This document shows positions 49,367-56,474 of a stretch of 64,000 nt of DNA, piece by piece. The notes beneath the pieces were generated by a model that saw only the letters and a program-made list of their open reading frames with translations, was not told the origin of the DNA and made no database searches. Numbering within the stretch: position 1 is the first letter of the stretch; each line of letters starts with the position of its first letter. The stretch covers positions 28,869 through 92,868 of IMG/VR virus record IMGVR_UViG_3300025113_000003; one strand, given 5' to 3'. A program made the translations under genes and the position numbers. This DNA is from a virus.

Positions 49367-49626
49367 ACCAGTCCCATGTGAGCGCCGCAGACGACGCAGT
49401 GGCGAAGGTCGTATAGAAAGCCCGCGGTGTCACTGAAGTAGTGGTGCTTGCAGTCTTTACGCAGCTGTGTGATCTCGCTCTCAGCCAATCTAGCTTCTGC
49501 AATCACCACGCCGAGGTCGGCGATGCGGTGACACACCGCAAGCTCGGCAGGTGGCAGGCACTCCACCTTTACGAGCGGGGTCATCTCGTTACCCATGACG
49601 GTGCTTCGGTAGATCTCATTGCTCAT
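49363..49626 (-). CDS. Small protein with Cys/His-rich C-terminus (87 aa)
   Basis: The start at 49626 gives MSNEIYRSTVMGNEMTPLVK; upstream in-frame residues belong to neighbouring sequence. The C-terminus has CKHHYFSDTAGFLYDLRHC and VVCGAH, giving four Cys/His pairs that could bind zinc. Overlaps upstream by 11 bp and downstream by 4 bp. Function unknown. Confidence 0.65.
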   Translation of the reverse strand: MSNEIYRSTVMGNEMTPLVKVECLPPAELAVCHRIADLGVVIAEARLAESEITQLRKDCKHHYFSDTAGFLYDLRHCVVCGAHMGLV

Positions 49627-49828
49627 GTGGTGGGTCCTCTTCACTTGGTGGCTTCCTTCGCGGAGGCCGTTCTTCATTGATTGGAAACAGGCGTCCAGTG
49701 ACACCAGCCAGCAGAACGCCGAACGTAAATCCGAGCCAGCTGTTTTCGAACTGTGTGGCAAGCCAGATGACTGGTATCACCAACAGGAAGCGCCATGGGC
49801 GAACAATGGGATCACGACGCCGCGGCAT
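49616..49828 (-). CDS. Small membrane protein (70 aa)
   Basis: It encodes 70 residues: MPRRRDPIVRPWRFLLVIPV...; a basic N-terminus, two hydrophobic segments (FLLVIPVIWLATQF, WLGFTFGVLLAGVTG) and a charged Pro-rich tail (EERPPRRKPPSEEDPPHE). It overlaps DHFR by 17 bp. Probably an inner-membrane protein. Confidence 0.65.
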   Translation of the reverse strand: MPRRRDPIVRPWRFLLVIPVIWLATQFENSWLGFTFGVLLAGVTGRLFPINEERPPRRKPPSEEDPPHEQ

Positions 49829-50366
49829 TTCGAATCAGGTGCAGGTAGGAGCAGGACGGTACACCAGGGGCAGGTTCAGGTGCACTGAGGTCCGCCACCT
49901 CCCAGCTGTGCGGCGAGCGCAGCACGAACAGCTTCCACGCCGCCAGGTCAATGGCCAGCCGCACGTCGGCACCGCTTTCCTCGTGGACCAACGTGATGTA
50001 CATCTCGTCAACGATGCCAGTAGCAAGGGCCTCCTCGTACACCGAGGCGCCGCCGATCAGCCAGATGTCCCCCTTGTCCCGCTTGGCCAGCTGTCGCACG
50101 TAGTCCAGGCTAGAGATGACGTTGACGTCATTACCGAAGACGCCGAACATCTCTCGAATGTGCTTGCGCGTCAGAACGTAGTTGGTGCGATTGGGCAGTC
50201 CATCGAGGCGGCCAAGCGACTGGAAGGTCTTGAAGCCCATGACGACGGTGTGACCGGTCGTCAGCTCCTTGAAGCGCTTCATGTCAGCGGGAATTCGCCA
50301 GGGCAGGCGGCCGTCTGACCACCCGATGGCGTTGCCCATGTCAAGGGCGACGATCAGCTTGATCAC
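49812..50366 (-). CDS. folA: Dihydrofolate reductase
   Basis: The 184-residue enzyme starts at GTG 50366 (GTGA overlap), giving (V)IKLIVALDMGNAIGWSDGRL. Signatures: LPWRIPADMKRFKELTTGHT (Asp of the W-x-x-P-x-D-M active site), VVMGFKTFQSLG, LPNRTNYVLTR and IWLIGGASVYEEAL. It reduces dihydrofolate made by thymidylate synthase and, together with the ThyA-fold genes, completes the phage folate cycle, as in T4 frd. Confidence 0.95.
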   Translation of the reverse strand: MIKLIVALDMGNAIGWSDGRLPWRIPADMKRFKELTTGHTVVMGFKTFQSLGRLDGLPNRTNYVLTRKHIREMFGVFGNDVNVISSLDYVRQLAKRDKGDIWLIGGASVYEEALATGIVDEMYITLVHEESGADVRLAIDLAAWKLFVLRSPHSWEVADLSAPEPAPGVPSCSYLHLIRNAAAS

Positions 50367-50581
50367 TTGAGCTCCCTTCCAAAGTGGGCCTTCCAACGGG
50401 CGCGCATCTCGTCGGTGACGTAGCGGCTCTCCACCCAGGCGTCAAGCGCGCCCAGCAGCTTGTCCTCCTCCCACTGTCGCTCGGCGCACAGTGAGAAGAA
50501 ATTCGGCGGGCGCTGCAGCAGGAGCTCAAAGTCCTGAAGCGCTAGGCGCCGCTCAATGGGATCATCAATACAGGCGGGCAT
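50363..50581 (-). CDS. Small helical protein (72 aa)
   Basis: The start at 50581 gives MPACIDDPIERRLALQDFEL; earlier in-frame starts overlap the preceding gene and look non-natural. The product is all-helical with Trp-rich segments (ERQWEEDKLLGALDAWVESR, MRARWKAHFGRE). No family recognised. Confidence 0.6.
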   Translation of the reverse strand: MPACIDDPIERRLALQDFELLLQRPPNFFSLCAERQWEEDKLLGALDAWVESRYVTDEMRARWKAHFGRELK

Positions 50582-50586
50582 AGTGG

Positions 50587-51156
50587 TTACTTCGTCAGCT
50601 CCGTGCGGTACTGGAAGTGCTTCCCAGCTTGATTGGAGGCACACTTGGCAGCCTGAAAGAACGCCTCGCTGCACTCGAGAATTCCGATGTACGAGTACTT
50701 GGTGTACTCGTCAGGTACCACCGGCTCGCTGTTAAAGCGCTTGTCGTAGGAAGCGATGTAGGCCTCAGCATCGGCTTTCGTCAGGAAGGCGGCGTAGCCA
50801 TCAGGCCGCTGACCCCAGCCACGCTCGTACTCGGTGCCTTCGATGACGTGAACAGCTCGCTGAACAGCAGGCTCAACGTCGCTGGCTTCCAGTTCCTGAA
50901 TTCGTGCCTGCGCCGCTGCCAGCTCAGCCCTTAGAGCAGTCACTTTCGCGGACTCGGCGAGGGTGTCCTCAGGCCAACCCCAGTCCTTCTTGATGCGGTT
51001 GGCTCCAGCGGCGGCCGCTGCTGCCCGCTCGGCGGTGTCGCCCCACGTCAAGACGTGCGTGACGCCGGTGGCGTCGTGACCGAAGATGATGACCTGCTGG
51101 AGGTCGTTCGCTACAGCGAAGCCCTCTGCCTGCTTGATTGGAATACGGTGTGACAA
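50587..51156 (-). CDS. Unknown protein with N-terminal domain and coiled coil (189 aa, TTG start)
   Basis: TTG at 51156 has GGAG 8 bp ahead and gives (L)SHRIPIKQAEGFAVANDLQQ. Residues 1-65 (VIIFGHDATGVTHVLTWGD... GANRIKKDWGWPE) resemble a short domain frequent in bacterial and phage hypothetical proteins, a Trp-Gly-Trp-Pro-Glu end being typical. An Ala/Glu coiled coil follows (RAELAAAQARIQELEASDVE). C-terminus unknown. The 100 bp between 51157 and 51256 show no convincing gene. Confidence 0.7.
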   Translation of the reverse strand: MSHRIPIKQAEGFAVANDLQQVIIFGHDATGVTHVLTWGDTAERAAAAAAGANRIKKDWGWPEDTLAESAKVTALRAELAAAQARIQELEASDVEPAVQRAVHVIEGTEYERGWGQRPDGYAAFLTKADAEAYIASYDKRFNSEPVVPDEYTKYSYIGILECSEAFFQAAKCASNQAGKHFQYRTELTK

Positions 51157-51256
51157 GAATTTTCTCCAGAAGAAGGCTCACCCAAGGACGCCGTAGCCGC
51201 CGGTTGGAAAGGGCCAGCCACCTGAATCACGTGACTGAGGCCGATCATCGAACGGC

Positions 51257-51919
51257 TCACGCCCGACGGGGCTCAGGGGCGGTTCCGTCGGGGACGTAGC
51301 CTTCGAGGATGTGCTCGATGAGGGTGAGCTGGTTGGTGAGCTCGAGCTTGATCGCCTCGTAGATCGGTTCCTGGTGCGGGAACCGGCGGCGGGCTTCCTT
51401 GAGCCGGGGGAAGAACTCATCTGTGGTCTCCTTGACGTAGCGCTCCAGGCGGGGGCGCTTGAAGACGCCTACCATCGATGCCACGTTGTTCACTCGATCA
51501 CCGCCCTTGACGACCGACGCGTCCTCATCCTCAAACACGGGGTCAAGCGAGTAGTTCTCCTTCTTGACACCGAGGACCTCCTTGGAGAGAAGGTCCAGCT
51601 TACGCGCGATCTCAGCACCGAACCGGCGCTCGATCTCAAGCAGGGGGACGTTCTTGTCCTCGACGACGTCGTGCAGGAACACCAGCGTGTAGACGACGTG
51701 GGGGTTGCGGATGTGCGCGTGCATCGTCCGCAGGTGGTGAAAGATGCCGAGCTGGTGAATGAACTCGGGGGCACCGCCGTTGCGGGTACCGTCGTGGCGC
51801 TCTCGACCGTACTCCATGGCCTCAAGGACCTTGTAGTACCTGTCGTCGTAGAGGGCCGAACCAAGAAGCCAGTACCTGGCCGCGATGAGAAGCTTGTCGT
51901 AGTTGGTTAGCTTGTCCAT
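51257..51919 (-). CDS. RelA/SpoT-type HD hydrolase, candidate small alarmone hydrolase
   Basis: The 220-residue protein carries the metal-dependent HD set of SpoT/MESH1: GRERHDGTRNGGAPEFIHQL (first His and the H-x-x-x region), LVFLHDVVEDKNV (HD-x-x-ED), VVKGGDRVNNVASM (the D-R-x-N-N motif). All ligand residues seem intact. Such enzymes remove the 3'-pyrophosphate of (p)ppGpp. No synthetase or TGS domain. The promoter with its -10 at 51926-51931 gives +1 exactly on the A of the ATG. A nucleotidase acting on another substrate is possible. Confidence 0.85.
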   Translation of the reverse strand: MDKLTNYDKLLIAARYWLLGSALYDDRYYKVLEAMEYGRERHDGTRNGGAPEFIHQLGIFHHLRTMHAHIRNPHVVYTLVFLHDVVEDKNVPLLEIERRFGAEIARKLDLLSKEVLGVKKENYSLDPVFEDEDASVVKGGDRVNNVASMVGVFKRPRLERYVKETTDEFFPRLKEARRRFPHQEPIYEAIKLELTNQLTLIEHILEGYVPDGTAPEPRRA

Positions 51920-51925
51920 GGTGCT

Positions 51926-51968
51926 ATTGTATCACACCAGGGACCTGCGTGCACTAAAGAAGTGTAAC
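51926..51968 (-). promoter_or_regulatory. Leaderless-type promoter with TGTAAC box
   Basis: Minus-strand TACAAT with TGTGA upstream (-10 at 51926-51931); predicted +1 is 51919. A GTTACA box is at 51963-51968, 31 bp upstream of the -10. Only one arm of the repeat is clear here. Confidence 0.65.
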
Positions 51969-52190
51969 CTAGCCTTCCTTCTCCAGCAGCGCCAGGAAGA
52001 AGGCACCCACGATCCTCTCGCAGGCGGTAGGGCCTCCTACGGCCATGTAGGAACGGACGATGCCGGCGATGACCTCCTCGATCGCCTCGTCGGTGTCGGC
52101 AGCGCTGAAGGTCTGGCCGGCCACCGTCAGCGGTGACGCCTCGAAGACGGCCCGCAGGCGGTCCCGCAGCTCAGTTGGGTTGGCGATCAC
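51969..52190 (-). CDS. Small helical protein (73 aa), GTG start
   Basis: GTG at 52190 overlaps the TGA of the upstream gene (GTGA). The product starts (V)IANPTELRDRLRAVFEASPL and is helical (DTDEAIEEVIAGIVRSYMA, CERIVGAFFLALLEKEG). No family recognised. Confidence 0.65.
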   Translation of the reverse strand: MIANPTELRDRLRAVFEASPLTVAGQTFSAADTDEAIEEVIAGIVRSYMAVGGPTACERIVGAFFLALLEKEG

Positions 52191-52567
52191 TTGATGAGGT
52201 CCACAAGTTCCTCGAAGTAGCTGACTACCTCGTTGAGACCACTGGAATGACCGTAGTCCCACGCAAGCTTGAAGGCAAGCTCGGCCTTCGGGTGTCCAGT
52301 TACACCGTGCTCTTCGAACAGGTCACGCTTGAACTCATCTGTCAGCAGCGCGAAGCGGTTGGCGTAGGTCTGCTTGGCAACATTGAAGGCGAGCTTGTCC
52401 AGCTCGTGCTCGACGGTGTAGCCGATGTAGTTGCCCTTGATGTCCGGCCACTCATGTGCAGCGCACTGCAGGATCACTCGACCCGTCTTGTAGACGTAGA
52501 CGACCGTGAAGTCCTCCTTGCGCGGAAAGGTGATCTCAGGCGTGCTGTAGTACTCGAGGGGTTTCAT
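52187..52567 (-). CDS. Unknown protein (126 aa)
   Basis: The 126-residue protein starts MKPLEYYSTPEITFPRKEDF and has a beta-rich N-terminus (VVYVYKTGRVILQCAAHEW) and a helical C-terminus (GLNEVVSYFEELVDLIK). Overlaps both neighbours by 4 bp. No family recognised. Confidence 0.65.
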   Translation of the reverse strand: MKPLEYYSTPEITFPRKEDFTVVYVYKTGRVILQCAAHEWPDIKGNYIGYTVEHELDKLAFNVAKQTYANRFALLTDEFKRDLFEEHGVTGHPKAELAFKLAWDYGHSSGLNEVVSYFEELVDLIK

Positions 52568-52791
52568 CAGCTGAACTCCAGTTCCTGGTCCATGCCCGCG
52601 ATCGCGTCGATCAGGGCGGCGATGGTGCCATAGTCGTCGAACAGCAGGCCGTAGAAGTGCGCGGCGCCGTTGACGACGAGCAGCTCAGCGCGGTCATCAC
52701 CAGCCTTCGCACTGGCGATGATGGCGTCGAAGTCAGCGCGGTGCTGCTCCATCCAAGAGATGGAGCCGACGTGCTCGTGGTGAATCTTCAT
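52567..52791 (-). CDS. Small protein (74 aa)
   Basis: The start at 52791 (GGAG 8 bp ahead) gives MKIHHEHVGSISWMEQHRAD; the earlier ATG at 52818 would lie inside the -10 element. Contains AELLVVNGAAHFYGLLFDDY. No family recognised. First gene of a three-gene operon. Confidence 0.65.
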   Translation of the reverse strand: MKIHHEHVGSISWMEQHRADFDAIIASAKAGDDRAELLVVNGAAHFYGLLFDDYGTIAALIDAIAGMDQELEFS

Positions 52792-52816
52792 GTGTGCTTC
52801 TCCGTTGCGATGATGC

Positions 52817-52865
52817 ATTATACATCAACCGCAGGTCAAGTGTGTAACAAAAGCAGGCTGTTACA
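52817..52865 (-). promoter_or_regulatory. Promoter plus TGTAACA...TGTTACA repeat
   Basis: Minus-strand GGTTGATGTATAATGC carries the -10 at 52817-52822. The GTTACA arm (52843-52848) is 20 bp upstream; the opposite arm is 52859-52865 and contains the TAA of the upstream gene. Confidence 0.65.
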
Positions 52866-53058
52866 GGCTCTTGAGGTAGCGCAGGGCCTGACGGGCGTAG
52901 TCCTCGATGCGCTCAGGTTCCTCGGAGTCGAGGGCGGCATCGAGGTCAGCGATCACCTCGTCGCGGCGCTGGGCCTGGCGCTGGGCCTCAATACCGTGCA
53001 CTGGGCACTCAGGGTCCTCAGCGATGAAGGGCCCACCTATCTGAAAGCACTGACACAT
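52861..53058 (-). CDS. Small protein (65 aa)
   Basis: The 65-residue protein starts MCQCFQIGGPFIAEDPECPV; four early Cys/His (C-x-C...C-x-x-H) could bind a metal. The rest is helical (RRDEVIADLDAALDSEEPER). Its TAA lies in the TGTTACA arm. Confidence 0.6.
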   Translation of the reverse strand: MCQCFQIGGPFIAEDPECPVHGIEAQRQAQRRDEVIADLDAALDSEEPERIEDYARQALRYLKSL

Positions 53059-53084
53059 CTGGGTGACTCCTGGTGACTTGGTAA

Positions 53085-53492
53085 TCAGCCGTCGCGATAC
53101 TGCTCAGGATCCATTGACGCTGGCAGATTGGTTTGGGCATGCCAGGCTGGTTTCGCAGGTGTCGGCTTCTTGACCAGCTTGTAGCCGAGCTCGTCGGCTG
53201 CCTCCTTGAGCAGGCGCAGCTTCATGGCCTCGGTCGTGTCGTTCCGCCGCCAATGACTGGCACCTGGCAGCCAGTGGGCGCGGTAGCCATCCAGCGCGAG
53301 CAGGCGCTGGGTGTCGGCGTGGGCGCACTCGACGACCATGCCGTAGTTCAGGTCGGCGCCGCTGAAATTGCCCCCGTTGTCCGGGTTCATGGCGTAGTTC
53401 ATGCCGGTGGAGATCTTGCGCCCCAGGTTGGGGTCCTTCTCCCACTCAGAGCACTGATCGTTGTAGAGGACGACGACGGTACGGAAGCCCAT
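53085..53492 (-). CDS. Unknown protein (135 aa)
   Basis: The 135-residue protein starts MGFRTVVVLYNDQCSEWEKD and contains SGADLNYGMVVECAHADTQRL and GASHWRRNDTTEAMKLRLLK. The start matches a short-protein pattern I associate with phage hypotheticals; no function known. Confidence 0.7.
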   Translation of the reverse strand: MGFRTVVVLYNDQCSEWEKDPNLGRKISTGMNYAMNPDNGGNFSGADLNYGMVVECAHADTQRLLALDGYRAHWLPGASHWRRNDTTEAMKLRLLKEAADELGYKLVKKPTPAKPAWHAQTNLPASMDPEQYRDG

Positions 53493-53503
53493 GTGGGTGC
53501 TCC

Positions 53504-53767
53504 TTAGGCAGCGATTGCGGTTTCGTTGAAGAGCTTTTCGAGTCGCTTCTGGACGCCGGCGGCGGTGACGTTGCGGAGCTCCGACGCGTTGTAGTTGGCG
53601 CGAACGCGCTCGAGAACGGCGTCGATGGCAGAGCGAGTGGGGACGCTGATGGTGAGCTGCTGGACTGCGGTGCGCTGGACGACCTGGGCGTCGTGACCGA
53701 CCAGGCAGATGAAGCCGCGGTCGCGGTCGGCGGGAACGATTCGGACGAAGATTGCGCTGGAGATCAT
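53504..53767 (-). CDS. Small protein (87 aa)
   Basis: The 87-residue protein starts MISSAIFVRIVPADRDRGFI. A beta-rich half precedes a helix-rich half (SAIDAVLERVRANYNASELR). AAGGA is 7 bp ahead of the ATG. First gene of its operon. Confidence 0.65.
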   Translation of the reverse strand: MISSAIFVRIVPADRDRGFICLVGHDAQVVQRTAVQQLTISVPTRSAIDAVLERVRANYNASELRNVTAAGVQKRLEKLFNETAIAA

Positions 53768-53793
53768 TTCGGTCCTTGGCTGTTGATAGGTCT

Positions 53794-53853
53794 ATTTTAC
53801 ATCAACCAGGATTCCTGTACACTGTCTTTGTGTAACAGTGGCGATGTGTTACA
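53794..53853 (-). promoter_or_regulatory. Promoter plus TGTAACA...TGTTACA repeat
   Basis: Minus-strand GGTTGATGTAAAATAGACC carries the -10 (53794-53799). GTTACA at 53831-53836 is 31 bp upstream; the opposite arm at 53847-53853 contains the TAA of the upstream structural gene. This is the one 31-bp example with a normal leader. Confidence 0.6.
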
Positions 53854-54433
53854 GGTCCGCTGGAAGCCGATGAAACAGCGCAAACTGCAGGCGGCGGTTG
53901 ATATTCGGGGCAAGCTTCACGAGTAGGTTAGCGGTTAGCCCCACCTGTCGTTCAACGTCATAGCGATCGCGCTGCTGACGCCAGTAGAGGGCTCCAGCCT
54001 GGGTGTAACCAAAGATGACGTCAGACGCTGGGGTATAGAAGCCACGCTCGTCATCAACAACCACTCGGCAACTGGTGACTCCAGTGAAGAGACGCGTAGC
54101 GTAGGCTCCAGCGACGGTGTCAAAGTAGTAGAGGTTGGCACCAGCGGGGCTCTGCCATGCAAGCACGATGCCCATGTTGTTGTCAAAAGCGAGCGACACG
54201 GTTAGCACATCTGGAACTGGGAGACTGAAGGCGACCGCCCCAGCCACTGGAGCCACGGTGATCAGGCCCTCCGAGTAGAGAACTCTCCAGTTCTGATAGT
54301 CACGCCCACGACTTGCGTTACCGATGGCTATCCCGCCAGGAACCGTTTGACGCAGCGGTGCGAATGACTCGTCATACGGTGGGAGAAAAGCCGCTGGATC
54401 TGGTACAGTGGTGAACGTGTTTCCTGGAATCAT
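53849..54433 (-). CDS. Virion protein (194 aa), tail-associated
   Basis: The 194-residue protein starts MIPGNTFTTVPDPAAFLPPY. Its C-terminus has DVIFGYTQAGALYWRQQRDRY, a pattern common at the end of phage tail or fibre-like structural proteins ('G-x-LYYRQQRDR'). It overlaps the 310-residue gene upstream. The stop lies in the TGTTACA arm. Confidence 0.75.
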   Translation of the reverse strand: MIPGNTFTTVPDPAAFLPPYDESFAPLRQTVPGGIAIGNASRGRDYQNWRVLYSEGLITVAPVAGAVAFSLPVPDVLTVSLAFDNNMGIVLAWQSPAGANLYYFDTVAGAYATRLFTGVTSCRVVVDDERGFYTPASDVIFGYTQAGALYWRQQRDRYDVERQVGLTANLLVKLAPNINRRLQFALFHRLPADL

Positions 54434-55362
54434 ACGCGGTTCCAGGAGAAGCGCATCGTGATGCTGAACGTCTTGGTGTTGTCCTTCGGTAGCACTGGAC
54501 TAAGGCTCATCTGGAACGGCATGACGCTGTAGGACTGCGGCCACACGAAGCGCAGGGCTCCTATCCCACCAGTGGCATTGCCTTGCCCAACGCCAAAGCT
54601 GAAGGTTGTATCGCGGTAGTAGGTACCTAGCGTATAGGCGGCCGTGGTAGAGGGGCCACCGCTACCCGACTGCAGAGTAGGAGTTCCGTTAATCGAGCCC
54701 AGCACAGACCCCGCTCCATACGAAGCGAAGCCTGAGGTGGTGTTGTCTGATTTTGAGAAGTTATCTGCGCTGTTGAACAGAAACTGAACAGTAGCGAAGT
54801 TGCTGGCGTTAGAGACGCGAACAACGTAGCTGTAGTCAGTTCCGCTGATGTTGAGAATTCCAGTGGCGTCCCCAAGTGGAGGAAATACCCGGAGGCGGTA
54901 GTAGACCGTCAGCTGATCGATGGCGACCAGCGTGATAGTTGTTGGTGAACCAACCCCATCAAGAATCAAGGCGCGGCTAAAGAGCGTCGCTCCTGTTGCG
55001 CCCCAGCCCACACCGATCTCCGTGATGTTGCCAATCACCGAACCTTGTGTGAAGGTGTATCTCCAGGTGTGCAGCGCCGCATAGGTAGGAGCCCCTTCGT
55101 TGATGCAGGTCTCGGCGTAGTTGGTTGGGTTGGAATTGGCACCTGCAACATAGGATTCCAGAGAGGTCTGCGTTGCTATCGGAGTTCCAGTTCCAGCTCC
55201 CACTTGAGCATACTGGATGAGGATGCTTCCTGCAATTCCTAACCGGTCCAGCCCCTGATTGAGAATGAGATTTGGAAACCAGCCAGTATCCTGTTCGGTA
55301 CCGTCAGGGTGAGTAACTACCAGGCGAAATTCGCCCTGAAGACCGGTGTTGAGCTGCATCAT
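54430..55362 (-). CDS. Virion protein (310 aa), tail-associated
   Basis: The 310-residue protein starts MMQLNTGLQGEFRLVVTHPD and continues DGTEQDTGWFPNLILNQGLD, a signature I associate with a family of phage tail structural proteins (WF-x-N-LI-NxGL-x-x-G). The rest is beta-rich with Gly/Ser loops (TEIGVGWGATGATLFSRALI). Three consecutive structural genes here share the late promoter at 55844. Confidence 0.78.
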   Translation of the reverse strand: MMQLNTGLQGEFRLVVTHPDGTEQDTGWFPNLILNQGLDRLGIAGSILIQYAQVGAGTGTPIATQTSLESYVAGANSNPTNYAETCINEGAPTYAALHTWRYTFTQGSVIGNITEIGVGWGATGATLFSRALILDGVGSPTTITLVAIDQLTVYYRLRVFPPLGDATGILNISGTDYSYVVRVSNASNFATVQFLFNSADNFSKSDNTTSGFASYGAGSVLGSINGTPTLQSGSGGPSTTAAYTLGTYYRDTTFSFGVGQGNATGGIGALRFVWPQSYSVMPFQMSLSPVLPKDNTKTFSITMRFSWNRV

Positions 55363-55826
55363 GATAGAGTTCCTGAGATTACCTGAGGGAGCGCAACTGA
55401 AAGTCCATCGGCAGCGCTGGGGTTGTTGTACGAGATGTATGAAATGGTGACCTGAAGCGAACCCGCCAGTGGTTGCGGCACCTGAACACCCACTGCATCA
55501 ACGTGAAGTGGGTTGTTGTAGTCCACGTAGGCAATGGTGGTTACAAGCGCTGCCGCCTGTGGGACAGGCGGCACCACCATAAGGCCATCGTTCCACAGCG
55601 GGTTGTTGTAGTTCTGATAGACGATTGTGGCTACAAGAGACGCAGCCAAAGGAGCCACACCGAGAGAGATTCCCTCATCAGCCAGGCCCCACAGATCACC
55701 ACGATTCGGCTCTACTTCTGCGACAGCTAGCTCATCGCTGACCGCAAGCGGGAACAGAGAACTTGTGAAGTACTCGTAGATTATTCTGTCGCGTGACGCG
55801 ACGATTCCAACGACAGCGGTGTACAT
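55359..55826 (-). CDS. Virion protein with three internal repeats (155 aa)
   Basis: The 155-residue protein starts MYTAVVGIVASRDRIIYEYF. Residues about 55-150 contain three copies of a 30-residue unit: A(S/A)LVxTIxYxxYNNPL...DGxxVxxPQ (YQNYNNPLWNDGL; YVDYNNPLHVDAV; YISYNNPSAADGL). Such short beta repeats suit a stalk or bead. Late promoter 18 bp upstream of the ATG. Confidence 0.72.
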   Translation of the reverse strand: MYTAVVGIVASRDRIIYEYFTSSLFPLAVSDELAVAEVEPNRGDLWGLADEGISLGVAPLAASLVATIVYQNYNNPLWNDGLMVVPPVPQAAALVTTIAYVDYNNPLHVDAVGVQVPQPLAGSLQVTISYISYNNPSAADGLSVALPQVISGTLS

Positions 55827-55843
55827 AGGTGCTCCAAGTCACC

Positions 55844-55850
55844 TATTTAT
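55844..55850 (-). promoter_or_regulatory. T4-type late promoter (CATAAATAGG)
   Basis: Minus-strand ATAAATA, 18 bp ahead of the start at 55826. Confidence 0.65.
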
Positions 55851-55870
55851 GACCTAGCTGACGCTAGAGA

Positions 55871-56314
55871 TCAGTCGCGGTCTCTGCGATGAGGCTTCTT
55901 GTCGTGCCCGTTGCCGTGGCGACCATCACTCCCAATATGATCGTGCCCGCGGTGCCCGCGGTTTCGACTTTTTGGGTTGTTCCAGTGGTGCCAGTCGCGG
56001 TCTCGCTCACGGACCCAGTCCTCATGGACGAAGAAGACGGGTCGATTGCACGCCTCGTAGCGCCAGCAGTTGTCCGCCCAGCGCTGACGGTGGACGGGGT
56101 GCACGTAGAGGTAGAGCGGCTGGATGACAACCGCGGTTGGTTGTGGGACAACGACGATGGGCTGCGGGTGATAGAAGCGCGGCTGGGGTAGAGCCTCACC
56201 GATAACCACGCTGCCGTAGATCCCTGGAGCGACCCGTCCTTGGATGGTCACCACTACCTCGCCGGCAAAGGCCGACCCTGCGATCCCCAGCAGGAGGGCC
56301 ACTAGAAGCTTCAT
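55871..56314 (-). CDS. Exported His-rich protein of Burkholderiales type
   Basis: It encodes 147 residues. The signal peptide MKLLVALLLGIAGSAFAGEV (AFA-G cleavage) precedes VTIQGRVAPGIYGSVVIGEA and LYLYVHPVHRQRWADNCWRY, followed by ACNRPVFFVHEDWV. This matches a short periplasmic protein that I know mainly from Comamonadaceae/Burkholderiales genomes. The tail is rich in His, Arg and Asp (GHDHIGSDGRHGNGHDKKPH). Role unknown; a lysis or envelope function is plausible. Late promoter 36 bp upstream of the ATG. Confidence 0.8.
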   Translation of the reverse strand: MKLLVALLLGIAGSAFAGEVVVTIQGRVAPGIYGSVVIGEALPQPRFYHPQPIVVVPQPTAVVIQPLYLYVHPVHRQRWADNCWRYEACNRPVFFVHEDWVRERDRDWHHWNNPKSRNRGHRGHDHIGSDGRHGNGHDKKPHRRDRD

Positions 56315-56349
56315 TGCGCTGTCCTCTCAGGTGCAGAAGGCACCTGAGG

Positions 56350-56356
56350 TATTTAG
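56350..56356 (-). promoter_or_regulatory. Late promoter (CTAAATA) of the exported-protein gene
   Basis: Minus-strand CTAAATACC, 36 bp ahead of the ATG at 56314. The sequence is identical to the core at the PrkA operon. Confidence 0.6.
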
Positions 56357-56424
56357 GACGCTGTAAGCCTAAAGCCGACCCACCACAGGTCGATGCGAGC
56401 AAACCACCTACCGTTGTTGCGCCC

Positions 56425-56455
56425 AAAACCCAGCCGAACCATGCGGTTCGGCTGG
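56425..56455 (-). terminator. Rho-independent terminator after the Ro60 gene
   Basis: A perfect 11-bp stem (CCAGCCGAACC/GGTTCGGCTGG, 56430-56455) with a 4-nt loop is followed on the minus strand by GTTTTGGG. It lies 20 bp after the Ro60 stop codon. Confidence 0.85.
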
Positions 56456-56474
56456 TCCATGACCACCTTGGTGA

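Noticed and set aside
51178-51420. An 80-codon Ser-rich frame at the end of the HD hydrolase gene
   Set aside because: Composition (poly-Ser/Arg) is that of an out-of-frame reading of the hydrolase gene; no start signal.
52849-52860. TGCTTTTG as a T4 MotA box
   Set aside because: Single occurrence, wrong distance from the -10 and lying in the loop of the TGTAACA repeat; other promoters lack it.
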